Shown here one piece after another: positions 17,913 to 26,338 of a stretch of 64,000 nt of DNA (positions are counted from its first letter, which is position 1; each line of letters starts with the position of its first letter). The stretch comes from Paraburkholderia podalyriae. Its GTDB lineage: Bacteria > Pseudomonadota > Gammaproteobacteria > Burkholderiales > Burkholderiaceae. The DNA lies in NCBI RefSeq assembly GCF_014397785.1, contig NZ_VZQQ01000004.1, positions 285,912 to 349,911 on the forward strand. The letters run 5' to 3'. The translations under genes and the position numbers were made by a program. The notes below the pieces were generated by a model. The model had not been told where the DNA came from and searched no databases. It worked only from the letters and a program-made list of their open reading frames with translations.

Positions 17913-18428
17913 TCAATGTGAACGCCCGTGACCGCCGCCACCGCCCCAGTAATGGCCGCCGCCGCCCATACCACCCCCTGGGTATCCCTGCCCACCCCAG
18001 CCGCCATGACCGCCCCAACCGCCGCGATATCCATGGCCCCAATAGCCGTGGTGGCCCCAGTAGCCGTGCCGGCCCCCGCCGTAACAGCATCCGCCCCAAT
18101 AGCCGAAGCTCAGTGACACCGATGGTCCCCACCACGCGGGCCAGCCGTAGTACGGATACGCGACGGGGTAATACGCAGGCATGACGAAGACGGGCGCGGC
18201 TGGTGCGATATAGGTGTTCGTCGATGCAATTACATCTGACGCGGCCGCACCGGTCGCGGCTGCGTCGGTCATCGAGAAAGGATATTGCTGCTGCGGCGCT
18301 GCCACCGGCACTTCGCCGTACGGAACGTAGCCGTAGGGCACGTAGTAGTAGCAACCGGACAAAAATGCGGACAGGACCACCACCGCAACGATGCCGCCCG
18401 CGCGCGACGTTGCATCCGGCGTTTTCAT
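17913..18428 (-). CDS. Glycine-rich lipoprotein
   Basis: A 171-residue protein with a lipoprotein signal peptide: a hydrophobic stretch from about residue 12, then the lipobox LSGC with Cys27 as the acylated residue. After a Tyr/Pro-rich segment (YYYVPYGYVPYG) and a middle region with APVFVMPAYYP, the last 55 residues are Gly/His/Trp/Tyr-rich (repeats of GHGGWGG type). It should be anchored at the outer membrane or periplasm. The composition suggests a surface or metal-interacting tail, but no function is known. Similar short lipoproteins occur in Burkholderia relatives. Confidence 0.8.
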   Translation of the reverse strand: MKTPDATSRAGGIVAVVVLSAFLSGCYYYVPYGYVPYGEVPVAAPQQQYPFSMTDAAATGAAASDVIASTNTYIAPAAPVFVMPAYYPVAYPYYGWPAWWGPSVSLSFGYWGGCCYGGGRHGYWGHHGYWGHGYRGGWGGHGGWGGQGYPGGGMGGGGHYWGGGGGHGRSH

Positions 18429-18649
18429 AACCAGCTCCGCGGTCCGGCGCGACGTAACTTGCGCCGCGCCCTTTAATACAGTTAGCTTACTTTAGCAAGC
18501 AGGATGCCTAGCGCCGCGGGGTTCATGCGCATCTGGTTGCGGCCGCCGGGAACGGTCGCGAAACGTCGGCCATTCATCAGTAGTCGTCGGGGCGGGGGCT
18601 CGCTTCGGAAAGTTACGACTGTAAAACGCTTTCGCTCACAGCGCGGAGT

Positions 18650-18862
18650 ATGGCGCACGACACTGTCGACATAGTGGTCGCCGACTGGCGCATGCCGGTA
18701 ATGTCGAACAGCGAACTCTGTCATCGTCTGCGCACGCTGCCCAGACTAGCTGACGTTGCTTTCATACTGGTTTCCGGAGAGCCTAGCCCACCGGCCTTCG
18801 TCAGCTACGATGGGTTTCTTCGCAAGCCTGTAGATGGGCAGATGCTACTGGCCACAATGTAA
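18650..18862 (+). pseudogene. Decayed second copy of the response regulator
   Basis: The segment VDIVVADWRMPVMSNSELCHRLRTLP through FLRKPVDGQ matches the receiver at 15968-16357 almost residue for residue. It lacks the first 45 residues with the acidic pocket, and it stops at a TAA where the intact copy continues IRRLLAD. The phosphoacceptor Asp and switch Lys remain, but the domain could not fold or bind Mg. It is a duplication relic. Confidence 0.88.
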
Positions 18863-19070
18863 CGGTTGCTGGCGGACAACGTCACGCACCGCGAAACGCA
18901 GCGCGGCAGAGCAATGTAGTCGAACGACCGCTGCTTGTGCCGACGGGCAACTCGGAACCTGCCGACTGACGGCGCCCAGTGAGGGGTACGGACACAATTT
19001 TGGTCAGCAAAAATTCCTGCTCACCGTTTGCAAACCGCCAAACAGATGCGACATGTCGACAAGTCGCTGG
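18657..19070 (+). repeat. Diverged copy of 16100-16515
   Basis: Similarity to the region around the intact response regulator begins inside the receiver coding part and continues about 150 bp past its stop (shared AATGTAGTCGAA-type and GTCAGCAAAAATTYCTGCTC segments). The copies are in the same orientation, about 2.5 kb apart, with clear divergence including a nonsense change in this copy. Confidence 0.75.
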
Positions 19071-19348
19071 GCCTCGGTCTGAGTCGAGGTCTACGTCCTG
19101 ACGCATGCAATTCGCGGCGTCTATTTCGAACTCAAGGCGCCCGAGCGTCCAAACTCTCGTAGTGCCCTCCATTCCGCTCGCTCTTGAAGCCGGCGCGCTT
19201 CGCATGTCCAGAGGCTTCCCGAATCAGGCGTCCCCGAACCTTAAAGAATGAAAGAGGACCGGGCCAGCCCGACCAAGGACGTCGGCCCCATCTCGGCGCG
19301 GGCGCCTGGTGCTTCCGTTGTCGGCTCGCGCGCCGTCAGTTAGTTTTT
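19071..19348. other. Intergenic, nothing recognised
   Basis: About 280 bp after the duplicated block. It contains a short run of T (about 19342) and no supported gene. Confidence 0.3.
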
Positions 19349-19597
19349 TTAGCTCCCCCCGAAAAAAACGTTGCATTGTGGGTCCACCCTGCAGGGCCTG
19401 CCATGTTTTACGCCGCTTTGTACCCTCGTGTCGGGCATGCCGCCATATGCCTCCATCCCCGCACTTGGGTCTGCGGCTTGAGTCGGGGCGTTTTCCTGTG
19501 GGGCGGGTTGAGGGGCTTGAGGCGTGCCTTGCGAATGCGCAAACCCGGCCATGACAAACAACCCTGCAGCAGAAGCGACCATCAGTGATGATTTCAC
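19349..19597 (-). CDS. Small exported hypothetical protein (82 aa)
   Basis: The GTG start at 19597 is chosen because AAAGGAG lies five bases upstream. The first 22 residues form a signal peptide (MKSSLMVASAAGLFVMAGFAHS), cleaved after a small-residue motif. The mature part is Gln/Pro/Ala-rich, then has a GGMPDTR segment and two cysteines (GRPCRVDPQCNVFF) that could form a disulfide in the periplasm. It resembles small secreted proteins of Burkholderia-type genomes; its function is unknown. Confidence 0.72.
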   Translation of the reverse strand: MKSSLMVASAAGLFVMAGFAHSQGTPQAPQPAPQENAPTQAADPSAGMEAYGGMPDTRVQSGVKHGRPCRVDPQCNVFFGGS

Positions 19598-20115
19598 GTT
19601 GGCTCCTTTAATCTACGTTGAGTTTTGCACGCATGAGATTCGCTATTCGCGTGCTCCGAACTCGAAATCGACACGGGATTCTCGGACGTGCGGAGCCCAC
19701 TTCGGGTCTGCGAATGCCATACAGCGTCGTCTCCGACGCCGTTTAGCCGAGCAAATGCGAAGTTGGCTTGTTGCACCGTTTGTGCCCGAAGCCGGACTTA
19801 TTCGATGACTACCTGGGTAATGACGCGAGGCTGGTACCGGGCGGGGCAGAAGTATGCGCAATGAGTGCGCCGGTGACAGGACGTTGTACGCCCATTGACC
19901 GATAAGACCGCTGCTGCGTTTATGTTATAGAATGCTAAGGTCGTGATTGACAGCGGAATCGACAATCGGCAAATCAGGGCCGACAGTCGCGCCTGGTTGC
20001 ACGCACTGCCATCGGAAGCAGCGACACACCTGTCGCTCCCGCATCCAGCTGCCCGAGGCCTCCGTATATGCAGTCAACGCAGCGCAATCCGGCGTCGCGT
20101 GATGAGGAAACTGTC
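19598..20115. other. Intergenic region
   Basis: No supportable gene in about 520 bp. TTATGTTATAGAATGCTAAGG at about 19920-19940 resembles a -10 region for the plus-strand fasciclin remnant. The remainder has only short overlapping frames. Confidence 0.4.
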
Positions 20116-20615
20116 ATGAAACACACAGCTTTTCTCGTTGCTGCCGCGTTGTCAGCCGCAGGGTCCGGGTTCTCGCGGCTAGCGATACCGTCACGGCGCG
20201 CGGTCCGGCGACGTATCCCGTTGAAGACATTGTGGATATCGCGATGAATTCGACGGACCACACCACGCCCGTCGTCGCAGTTAAGGCAGTAGGCCTCGTG
20301 GGTACGCACAAGCGTGTTGCGCGCTTTATCGTTTTCGCACCGGCCAATGAAGCATTTGCAGCATTTGCAGCATTGCCGCCGGCCACGGTCGACAGCCTCA
20401 TCAAACCAGAAAACAAGCCGATGCTGACCTGTATCCTTCCCTGTCACAAGGTGCAACTTAAAACCGTGAACAGCGAGACGCTCACGTCCCCGGACGACCA
20501 CACAACATCGTGCTATTGGACGCGGCGGGGGCACACGGCAGACATCTCGGCCTACGACGTCATCCAGAGTAACGGCGTAGTCGTGATGGTCGACAAGATG
20601 CCGATGCCGAAGTAG
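20116..20615 (+). pseudogene. Fasciclin-domain exported protein, frameshifted
   Basis: The ATG at 20116 (with GAGGAAACTGTC upstream) opens a signal peptide, MKHTAFLVAAALSAAGSGF. The frame then shifts at about 20175-20190 into DTVTARGPATYPVEDIVDIAMNS, the start of a fasciclin (FAS1) domain. The conserved core FAPANEAFAAFAALPPATVDSLIKPENK and the final DVIQSNGVVVMVD are clear. Between them the expected NIVLLDAAG lies in another frame (about 20500-20530) and is masked by compensating shifts. At least one uncompensated shift makes the gene non-functional unless the sequence is in error. Intact relatives are small periplasmic FAS1 proteins. Confidence 0.78.
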
Positions 20616-20852
20616 CAGGACCGGCGCGCACGGTCAAATGTTCGAATCCAGCCCGGCTCTGTCATTTTCGGCGCCGAACCACGACTTACCTGCATGCCTG
20701 GCGTCCGGATAAGGCAAATGTCTGCCCTGTTCTGGCCCGAGCGGCTGCTTGCGCTTCGCCGCTGCGCAATCAGTCATCTAACGGTCAGGCGTTAGCGGTG
20801 CATGAAACTTCGACGCTGCTACAGCACGCGCCGAAATCGCAGGAGAAATGTG

Positions 20853-21137
20853 ATGGAAAAGGCAACGCGGAAAGTCGTGCTGTCGTGCGTCGCTGTCGTC
20901 TCGCTCTGCGCCTCGAGCGCGACGTTTGCGCAGGGTGGAGGGAATGGGAACGGTGGAAGTGGGGGCGGCGGTGCTCACGGTGCCGCAACAGCAGGGATGA
21001 CATACCACAGCGAGCCTGTCTCGAGCCCGTGGAACGCGAGACCGGGCAAAATGACAAAGAACACTGGCTCGACCGATACAGGCATGCACAGTATGTCGCC
21101 GGACGACAATGTTATGCCGGCAAAAACAGGGCAGTAG
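20853..21137 (+). CDS. Small exported Gly/Met-rich hypothetical protein (94 aa)
   Basis: The ATG at 20853 is preferred over the earlier frame start because GGAG lies upstream (GCAGGAGAAATGTG) and because it gives a proper signal peptide, MEKATRKVVLSCVAVVSLCASSATFAQ. The mature protein starts with a Gly-rich linker, then TYHSEPVSSPWNARPGKM and a Met-containing tail. No family is recognised. The low-complexity exported character is shared with the other small proteins of this eroded stretch. Confidence 0.6.
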   Translation: MEKATRKVVLSCVAVVSLCASSATFAQGGGNGNGGSGGGGAHGAATAGMTYHSEPVSSPWNARPGKMTKNTGSTDTGMHSMSPDDNVMPAKTGQ

Positions 21138-21682
21138 TGCCCGCTGCCAGTAAAAGGCTGGCGCGTTTTATACAGTTCTCGTGTCCCGCTCACTGCTGGC
21201 GGGTACATGACAGAGGAAGCGGCTGGGGCTGTACGGGTGGCTCGCCGGACCAGGTAAAGCCGAAACGCGCATTCTGGCCGGCAGCCCCCCGCCGGTCATG
21301 CCGGCTTTCACGATCAATACGACGCCGTCAGAAAGTCGTCGGCGACGTGGACTCGCTCACCAATCTGCAGGGTCGCTGCCAGTCGCAGTTAGCACTGGCG
21401 TCAAGTCGTCTGCGTACCACGCCAATACTTACTCCTGCCGCGGGCAACGAGTCTGCGCGATGTGCCTCATAGCGTGCTGGCAGCATCTTGCGCTTGGCAA
21501 GGTCGGCAGTTGCACCACACAAAACACAAGCGAAGGAAGCCACGCGAGAACGACGGGTTCAGCGTCTGCGACTCACGACGAGATGAGTAACGTACGCCAT
21601 CCCCTTCACGAGTAACGTCTACATCGGCAACGGCGTGATGACGGCAGCAGCGTATGCTACAGGGAGTGTTCAGGAGACGACT
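21138..21682. other. Intergenic region
   Basis: About 545 bp with only short overlapping frames on both strands. The last 50 bp presumably contain the promoter of the SDR remnant. No IS end or RNA is recognised. Confidence 0.4.
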
Positions 21683-22126
21683 ATGACCCTTGCCGGCAAG
21701 ACCATATTCATGTCTGGTGGCAGTCGCGGCATCGGACTCGCCATTGCACTCAGAGCCGCACGTGACGGAGCCAATATCATGATTGCGGCGAAGACCGGCG
21801 ACCGGGACCCGCGTCTCGAGGGCACGATTTATACGGCAGCGGCGGCTGTTGAAGCCGCTGGCGGCACCGCGCTCCCGCTTGTTGTGGATATTCGCGACGA
21901 AGAACGCGTGAAAGCCGCGGTTGCCGAGACCGTTGGGTTGTTCGGTGGCATCGATATCCTCGTGAACAATGCCAGCGCCATTCGACTGACTGGCACGCTA
22001 GACACACCCGTCAAACGGTACGACCTGATGCATGGGGTCAATGGCAGAGGCACGTTCGTGTGCGCGCAAGCGTGCCTGCCGCATCTCCTCAATTCGCCGA
22101 ACCCGCATCACACCGGGGGTGCGTGA
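21683..22126 (+). pseudogene. Short-chain dehydrogenase/reductase, 3'-truncated
   Basis: AGGAGACGACT precedes the ATG at 21683. The product has the NAD(P) motif SGGSRGIG (about 11-18), the HSDL2-like segment KTGDRDPRLEGTIYTAA, and the NNAS motif (about 103-106). It stops being SDR-like after PHLLNSPNPH (about 22110). The catalytic Tyr-x-x-x-Lys and the C-terminal half are absent. An IS6 transposase fragment follows at once, so the gene was cut by an insertion or deletion. Confidence 0.85.
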
Positions 22127-22127
22127 G

Positions 22128-22367
22128 ATGAAGGCCGATGACCTGCTGCCTGAGGACACGAAGATCCGGTCCTCGAAGTACCTGAACAATCTGATCGAGC
22201 AGGACCATCGAAACATCAAGTCCAGAACGAACGTAATGCTCGGCTTCAAACGATTCCGGAATGCCGTGACCACAATTTCAGACATCGAATTGATGCATCG
22301 CATTCGCAAGGGACAGTTCAACTTCTACATACTCGGGCTTAAAGATACCGCTGCACTCGCTGTCTGA
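22128..22367 (+). pseudogene. IS6-family transposase C-terminal fragment
   Basis: About 80 codons matching the end of IS6/IS240-type DDE transposases: LLPEDTKIRSSKYLNNLIEQ, then HRNIKSRTNVMLGFKRFRNA and MHRIRKGQF. The catalytic D and first parts are missing and no terminal inverted repeat is visible on either side. It is a relic fused to the broken SDR gene. Confidence 0.85.
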
Positions 22368-22380
22368 AATTCTGCCCTGT

Positions 22381-22409
22381 CCTATCGATAAGGTATCCAT
22401 ATCGATAGG
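22381..22409. repeat. Perfect inverted repeat CCTATCGATA-N9-TATCGATAGG
   Basis: Ten-base arms are separated by nine bases, just after the IS6 fragment. There is no T-run on the right side, so it is not a normal terminator. It could be an operator or a mobile-element end. Confidence 0.55.
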
Positions 22410-22448
22410 AAAAATATCGGCCTGACCAACCATTTGCACCAGAGCCGC

Positions 22449-22600
22449 ATGGATGAACTTGTCTCGAAGTCACTTGTCAACGTCTGTTTCGACCGGCCAG
22501 AGGCGACGTATAGCCTTTTCGAATGCACCCGGACGTACGTCGCAGAGAAGTTCCAATGCGCCTTCGACGAGCACGCCCCTAAGAGGGCAGCTCCTCACGC
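22449..22600 (+). pseudogene. Fragment of an NB-ARC-type transcriptional regulator
   Basis: The frame reads MDELVSKSLVNV, then ATYSLFECTRTYVAEKF. This is the same segment as ALSGLVEKSLVVAHV...YRLLETTRAYALQKL in the large regulator at 35544-38537, that is, the winged-helix part after the ATPase. Only about 50 residues remain, with no start or end of a real gene. Confidence 0.65.
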
Positions 22601-22636
22601 CGCGGGGATCGCCACGAGCCTGATCGCCGACGAGTC

Positions 22637-24151
22637 CTACCACCCGTACTTGAGTTCGACGCCGGCGTAGTCGGCATTGCGGCCGCCCGCCTCACGAATC
22701 GAGTTTCCCACCTGGAAGTGCACGGCTTCGACCGAACCTACCAGATTTGCCGCAATCGTCCAGTCCGCGCGCAACTGCACATACATGCCGGTCCACCGGC
22801 TGCCCTTTCCCGCCGTGCCCGGCACTGGCTGATTCGGCTGCTGGTACACGGCGTCGCCGGTCGTCTCGCGCCACTGGAAGCCCAGCGCGCCAAGCAGCGT
22901 GAGACTGGCCGAAGGCTTGAGCGTGATGGATGGTTTGATGTGGATAAGGTTCGCGTAGCCCGTATAGCCTGCGAGCGTGAAGTAATAGCCGTTCGGAAAT
23001 AGCGGATTGAAGGTCTCGATCCGCCCATCATGCGGGTGCCGGTCGCCAGAGGCAGCGTCGATCTGCAGCGCGACGCGCGGCGTCCACGGCAGGTCGAGCT
23101 TGTAACCCGCGAGCGAGCCGACCGCCCACGCGAGAACTGTACTATTACCGACCGTTCCCGTCTGCAGCATCGCCTCGGCATCCCAATCCACGCGGCCGCG
23201 CGTGCCGAAATAATGCAGGTCCCAGACGTCGCGGTGCTCAGAACCTTGAGCGTCGAGGTATCGCGCGTTGGTGTTGTTATAGCGCGACCAGTAGCCGGAC
23301 ATATCACCCGGCCCGACGGACTGGCGCTCGAAACGCACGCCGCTGAAAGTGAGATTGCGGTTCGACACGTCGTCGAACGCCGTCGCGTTACGGTACTGCA
23401 CGGGCTGCGTCGCGTAGGCGATAAAGCGCCACTTCTGGTATTCGTAGTCTGCCCAGATAGCATCGAACGCCTGTCGTACGTTCGGGCCATCGCGTACGGC
23501 AATGAAACGCTGCAAGTCGAATGCCATTTCCTGGCGGCCAACGCGAAACTTGAACGTACCGCCGCCGACCGCTCCGGTGTAGGCCACGAATGCCTGCTCG
23601 AGATCGAGCGGATTCTTGTCCACCGGCGTGACCACGTTCTTGCCAAACGCCCGCGCATCCACGAGTTGCACGAAAAACTGCCAGTGCTCGGCGAGATGTG
23701 CATCGGCATGCACTTCGATGCGCTGGATCAGATAGGTATCCGACTGCGCAGAGCCGATACCGAACAGCGGCGCGTCATTGGTTTCGATACGCTCACGCAG
23801 GTTGGCGCCAAGCGACAGATATGAGGCGGGGTCGCCGCCGAGCGGAATGTACTTGAGGCTGTCGAGTGGCTTGCGCGGAACGCAGGGGTTCGCAAGCACC
23901 GACCAGTCCTCCTGCCAGCGGTTGAACATTACGGCAGGACGTTTGACGTTACACGCGTCGGTCGTTGTGGCGTCATTCACCACCGTGCCAGTGGTCGCAC
24001 CGGCCGAGTCAGCCGCGAGGCTCGCACCTGTAACCGGTTGCGCAGCCGTATCCGCGAACGCTGCGTCGGCGCCCATCAGCAACAGCCCGGCGATGGCCGT
24101 CAAGCGCGCGGCCTTCTCGAATCGACACCCGCGCGTCGTGCTCGATACCAT
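22637..24151 (-). CDS. Alginate-export family outer-membrane protein
   Basis: A 504-residue porin-like protein. The ATG at 24151 has AAGGAAATCC upstream and gives a signal peptide (basic start, then LTAIAGLLLMGADAAFA); the longer upstream frame is not needed. The mature part shows alternating aromatic beta strands typical of the Alginate_exp family (YLSLGANLRERIE, FKFRVGRQEMAFDLQRF, TLLGALGFQWRETTGDAVYQQ) and ends ...GVELKYGW, with the terminal aromatic residue of outer-membrane barrels. It is the last gene of the operon starting at 29275. The family includes AlgE, but many members are general export or uptake channels, so here it more likely serves the neighbouring catabolic genes. A C-terminal relic of a second copy lies at 42037-42327. 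Confidence 0.88.
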   Translation of the reverse strand: MVSSTTRGCRFEKAARLTAIAGLLLMGADAAFADTAAQPVTGASLAADSAGATTGTVVNDATTTDACNVKRPAVMFNRWQEDWSVLANPCVPRKPLDSLKYIPLGGDPASYLSLGANLRERIETNDAPLFGIGSAQSDTYLIQRIEVHADAHLAEHWQFFVQLVDARAFGKNVVTPVDKNPLDLEQAFVAYTGAVGGGTFKFRVGRQEMAFDLQRFIAVRDGPNVRQAFDAIWADYEYQKWRFIAYATQPVQYRNATAFDDVSNRNLTFSGVRFERQSVGPGDMSGYWSRYNNTNARYLDAQGSEHRDVWDLHYFGTRGRVDWDAEAMLQTGTVGNSTVLAWAVGSLAGYKLDLPWTPRVALQIDAASGDRHPHDGRIETFNPLFPNGYYFTLAGYTGYANLIHIKPSITLKPSASLTLLGALGFQWRETTGDAVYQQPNQPVPGTAGKGSRWTGMYVQLRADWTIAANLVGSVEAVHFQVGNSIREAGGRNADYAGVELKYGW

Positions 24152-24243
24152 GGATTTCCTTGCCTTTGTCGGCTTGTGTTTGTGTTTGCCCGTCCCGCTC
24201 ACGCGCCGGGCCTGAGCGGGATGATTCCCTGCGCCGCCTGGAT

Positions 24244-24939
24244 TCATGAGTGCCCCGGTGCGATCGCGCGCTCATGCTCTCCCGTGGTCACCGCGAGCCC
24301 GACGAGGGCGCACGCCGGCGCAAGCAGCGCCCAGAAGCCCATGTAGACGACCCCCAGTGCCCCGGCCACCGCGCTAACCGCAAACGCGACAATGGCCGGC
24401 ATCATCGACCCGAAGCGCGTGCGCGCCGCGGCGCGCACGCTGTCGACCGTGCCCGGCGACAGCATGTCGATCACGTCCAGAACGGCTTGCGTGACGTTGC
24501 CCGTCATTACGGTATTCGGCACGCCAGGACGCTGGATCAGGCGCGGATGCGCATTCTGCACACCCATTGCGAACGCACCCACGACGCCGGCCACGATGAC
24601 AGGCAAGCTCTCGGGCCGGCTGACCGGCGTCGCCCATACGCCGGCGAGGCAAAAGCCGATGATCAGCACGGCCTGCAGCGCATAGAGCAAGCGTGCGCCC
24701 TGACGCGCATGCCCCTGCGGGAGCCAACGCACGAACAGGCTGCTGAGAACGACTCCGCCGATAAACGCGGGGAACACGATCAGCTTGAGCAGAACGCCCT
24801 GCCCCGAGCCGGCGATGCCGGCGCCAATCAACACGAAGTTGCCCGTCACGTGCGCGGTGAACAGACCGAACAGTGCAACGAAGCTCAGCGTGTCGACAAA
24901 GCCGGCGATCGCGGCAAGGATCGTGTCCTCGGACTTCAT
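24244..24939 (-). CDS. DUF1275 (YoaK-type) membrane protein
   Basis: A 231-residue integral inner-membrane protein with about six hydrophobic helices. The family marks are AAIAGFVDTLSFVALFGLFTAHVTGNFVLIG at the N-terminus and MGVQNA...TVMTGNVTQAV in the middle. The role of DUF1275 is not established. The start overlaps the stop of the VOC gene by four bases (ATGA), so it is translationally coupled. It is followed 92 bp later by the outer-membrane channel gene, which fits a transport-related role. Confidence 0.88.
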   Translation of the reverse strand: MKSEDTILAAIAGFVDTLSFVALFGLFTAHVTGNFVLIGAGIAGSGQGVLLKLIVFPAFIGGVVLSSLFVRWLPQGHARQGARLLYALQAVLIIGFCLAGVWATPVSRPESLPVIVAGVVGAFAMGVQNAHPRLIQRPGVPNTVMTGNVTQAVLDVIDMLSPGTVDSVRAAARTRFGSMMPAIVAFAVSAVAGALGVVYMGFWALLAPACALVGLAVTTGEHERAIAPGHS

Positions 24940-25847
24940 TGCGCCGCGCCTGCGTGAATTTCGGCGATATAGCCGCCCGGGAACTGCACGACCGCGGCAT
25001 CACGCCCGGCCGAGGTGAACGGCGGCACCAGCACATTGACGCCAGCGGCCTTCGCCTTTTGAAGCGTATCGGCCAGATTCGATACTTCGTAGCCGGTCAC
25101 TTCGCGCCCGAACGGGTAAGGCAGATGACCGTCCGTCACGAGCACGGTCATCTTGCCGTACGGCGATTCGATTCGAATGCGGCGATAGGTGTCGTCAGGT
25201 CTGCCGATCTCGACACCCGGCGCCTTCATGTCATCGGACACCACCTTGCCGTGCGAGAATTTGACGAAATCGTGAACCAGCTTGTGCACGCTTTGCGGCG
25301 ACACGTAGACCCGATTCTCGGGAATGGTCTGCAGCTTGTCGTAGTGCGGGGCCTCGGTGTGCCAGTAGAGCTGCATGTTGGTACCACCCGGCCATGTGAT
25401 GATCGCATCGCGGCCGATCGGGTCGGGGAACGTATCGACGATCACATCGGCACCGAGTGCACGCGCCGACTTCACCGCCGCGTCCATGTCCGTCACGAGG
25501 TAGCCCGTGCGCTCCGCGCCGAAGGGATACGGCATGGGCGTCTTGAAGCCGAACACGGAGATCGTGCCTGACGGGGTAAATACGAGTTGCGACATCGTCT
25601 GACTCGGTGCCGGCGTGACCTGGAACACACCCTGCTTCGACTTGCTGCCGCCGAACGTCGCCGCGAAGCTGTCGGTGAAGCGGTCGAAGTCCTCTGGTGC
25701 CACGTATACGTGCGTCGTGTCGTACTGCGGACCGACTGCGACCGACGGCGATTCGACCGGCGCTACGGGCGGCGTCGCGAAAGAAACGGGCGCGGCGACG
25801 AGACCACCCGCGATCATCAGGGTAACTAAGGCAGTGCGAATTGCTTT
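24936..25847 (-). CDS. Exported VOC (glyoxalase/bleomycin-resistance) superfamily protein
   Basis: A 303-residue protein. The ATG at 25847 follows AAGGAAATTCCGCT and opens a signal peptide (MKAIRTALVTLMIAGGLVAAPVSFA). Two VOC halves are visible: THVYVAPEDFDRFTDSFAATFGG (about 54-76) and NRVYVSPQSVHKLVHDFVKFSHG (about 175-197), each followed by a beta-alpha-beta-beta-beta pattern with GYLVTDMDAA and GYEVSNLADT. Two-module VOC proteins bind metal and act as isomerases, dioxygenases or binding proteins; export to the periplasm is unusual among them. It lies between DoxX and DUF1275 in the operon. Confidence 0.85.
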   Translation of the reverse strand, partial: KAIRTALVTLMIAGGLVAAPVSFATPPVAPVESPSVAVGPQYDTTHVYVAPEDFDRFTDSFAATFGGSKSKQGVFQVTPAPSQTMSQLVFTPSGTISVFGFKTPMPYPFGAERTGYLVTDMDAAVKSARALGADVIVDTFPDPIGRDAIITWPGGTNMQLYWHTEAPHYDKLQTIPENRVYVSPQSVHKLVHDFVKFSHGKVVSDDMKAPGVEIGRPDDTYRRIRIESPYGKMTVLVTDGHLPYPFGREVTGYEVSNLADTLQKAKAAGVNVLVPPFTSAGRDAAVVQFPGGYIAEIHAGAAQ

Positions 25848-25890
25848 CATAGCGGAATTTCCTTGATATTTCATCGTACTGATCAACCGG

Positions 25891-26337
25891 TCAGGCGCGG
25901 TTCTCGCCGGACGGACGCTGCGAATCGCCGAGCAGGATCGCGAGCACGAGCCCCGCGATCAGTCCCAGATGCTCGAAAAAACTGTTGAGCGCCTTGAAGC
26001 GCTCGACACCGGCATGGTTCCAGAAGTCGTTGGCAACCAGCATCGCGACGACGGTCAGCATGCCGAGGCCGCCTGCGCCGATCCACGCGAAGCGGCGCAA
26101 TACCACGCACAGCGAGCCGACGATCTCGACCGCCACCGCGAGCGCTGCCCAGAGGGCGGCCGGGTGCAGGCCGAAATGCGCCTGCTCCGCAATCGCGCCC
26201 TCGAAGTTCAGCGCTTTGGTGACACCGCCGATGAGGTAGGCGGACACGAGCGCAAGGCGCACGAACGGCCCAGCCCACGGCGGCGATAGCAGCGCACGAA
26301 CCCATGCGGGGTTGCCGCTGCCGTTCCATATCGTCAT
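25891..26337 (-). CDS. DoxX-family inner-membrane protein
   Basis: A 148-residue protein with four hydrophobic helices and the DoxX features VRLALVSAYLIGGVTKALNF, CVVLRRFAWIGAGGLGMLTVVAMLVANDFW and NSFFEHLGLIAGLVLAILLG. The start ATG is one base after the amidohydrolase stop (TGACATG), so translation is coupled. DoxX-type proteins are quinone- or redox-associated small membrane proteins; some work with oxidoreductases, but the partner here is unknown. Confidence 0.88.
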   Translation of the reverse strand: MTIWNGSGNPAWVRALLSPPWAGPFVRLALVSAYLIGGVTKALNFEGAIAEQAHFGLHPAALWAALAVAVEIVGSLCVVLRRFAWIGAGGLGMLTVVAMLVANDFWNHAGVERFKALNSFFEHLGLIAGLVLAILLGDSQRPSGENRA

Positions 26338-26338
26338 G

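Noticed and set aside
17913..18100. Short repeats in the glycine-rich region as a CRISPR-like array
   Set aside because: They are codon-level Gly/His/Trp repeats inside the lipoprotein gene, without equal spacers. No CRISPR array or cas gene is seen anywhere.
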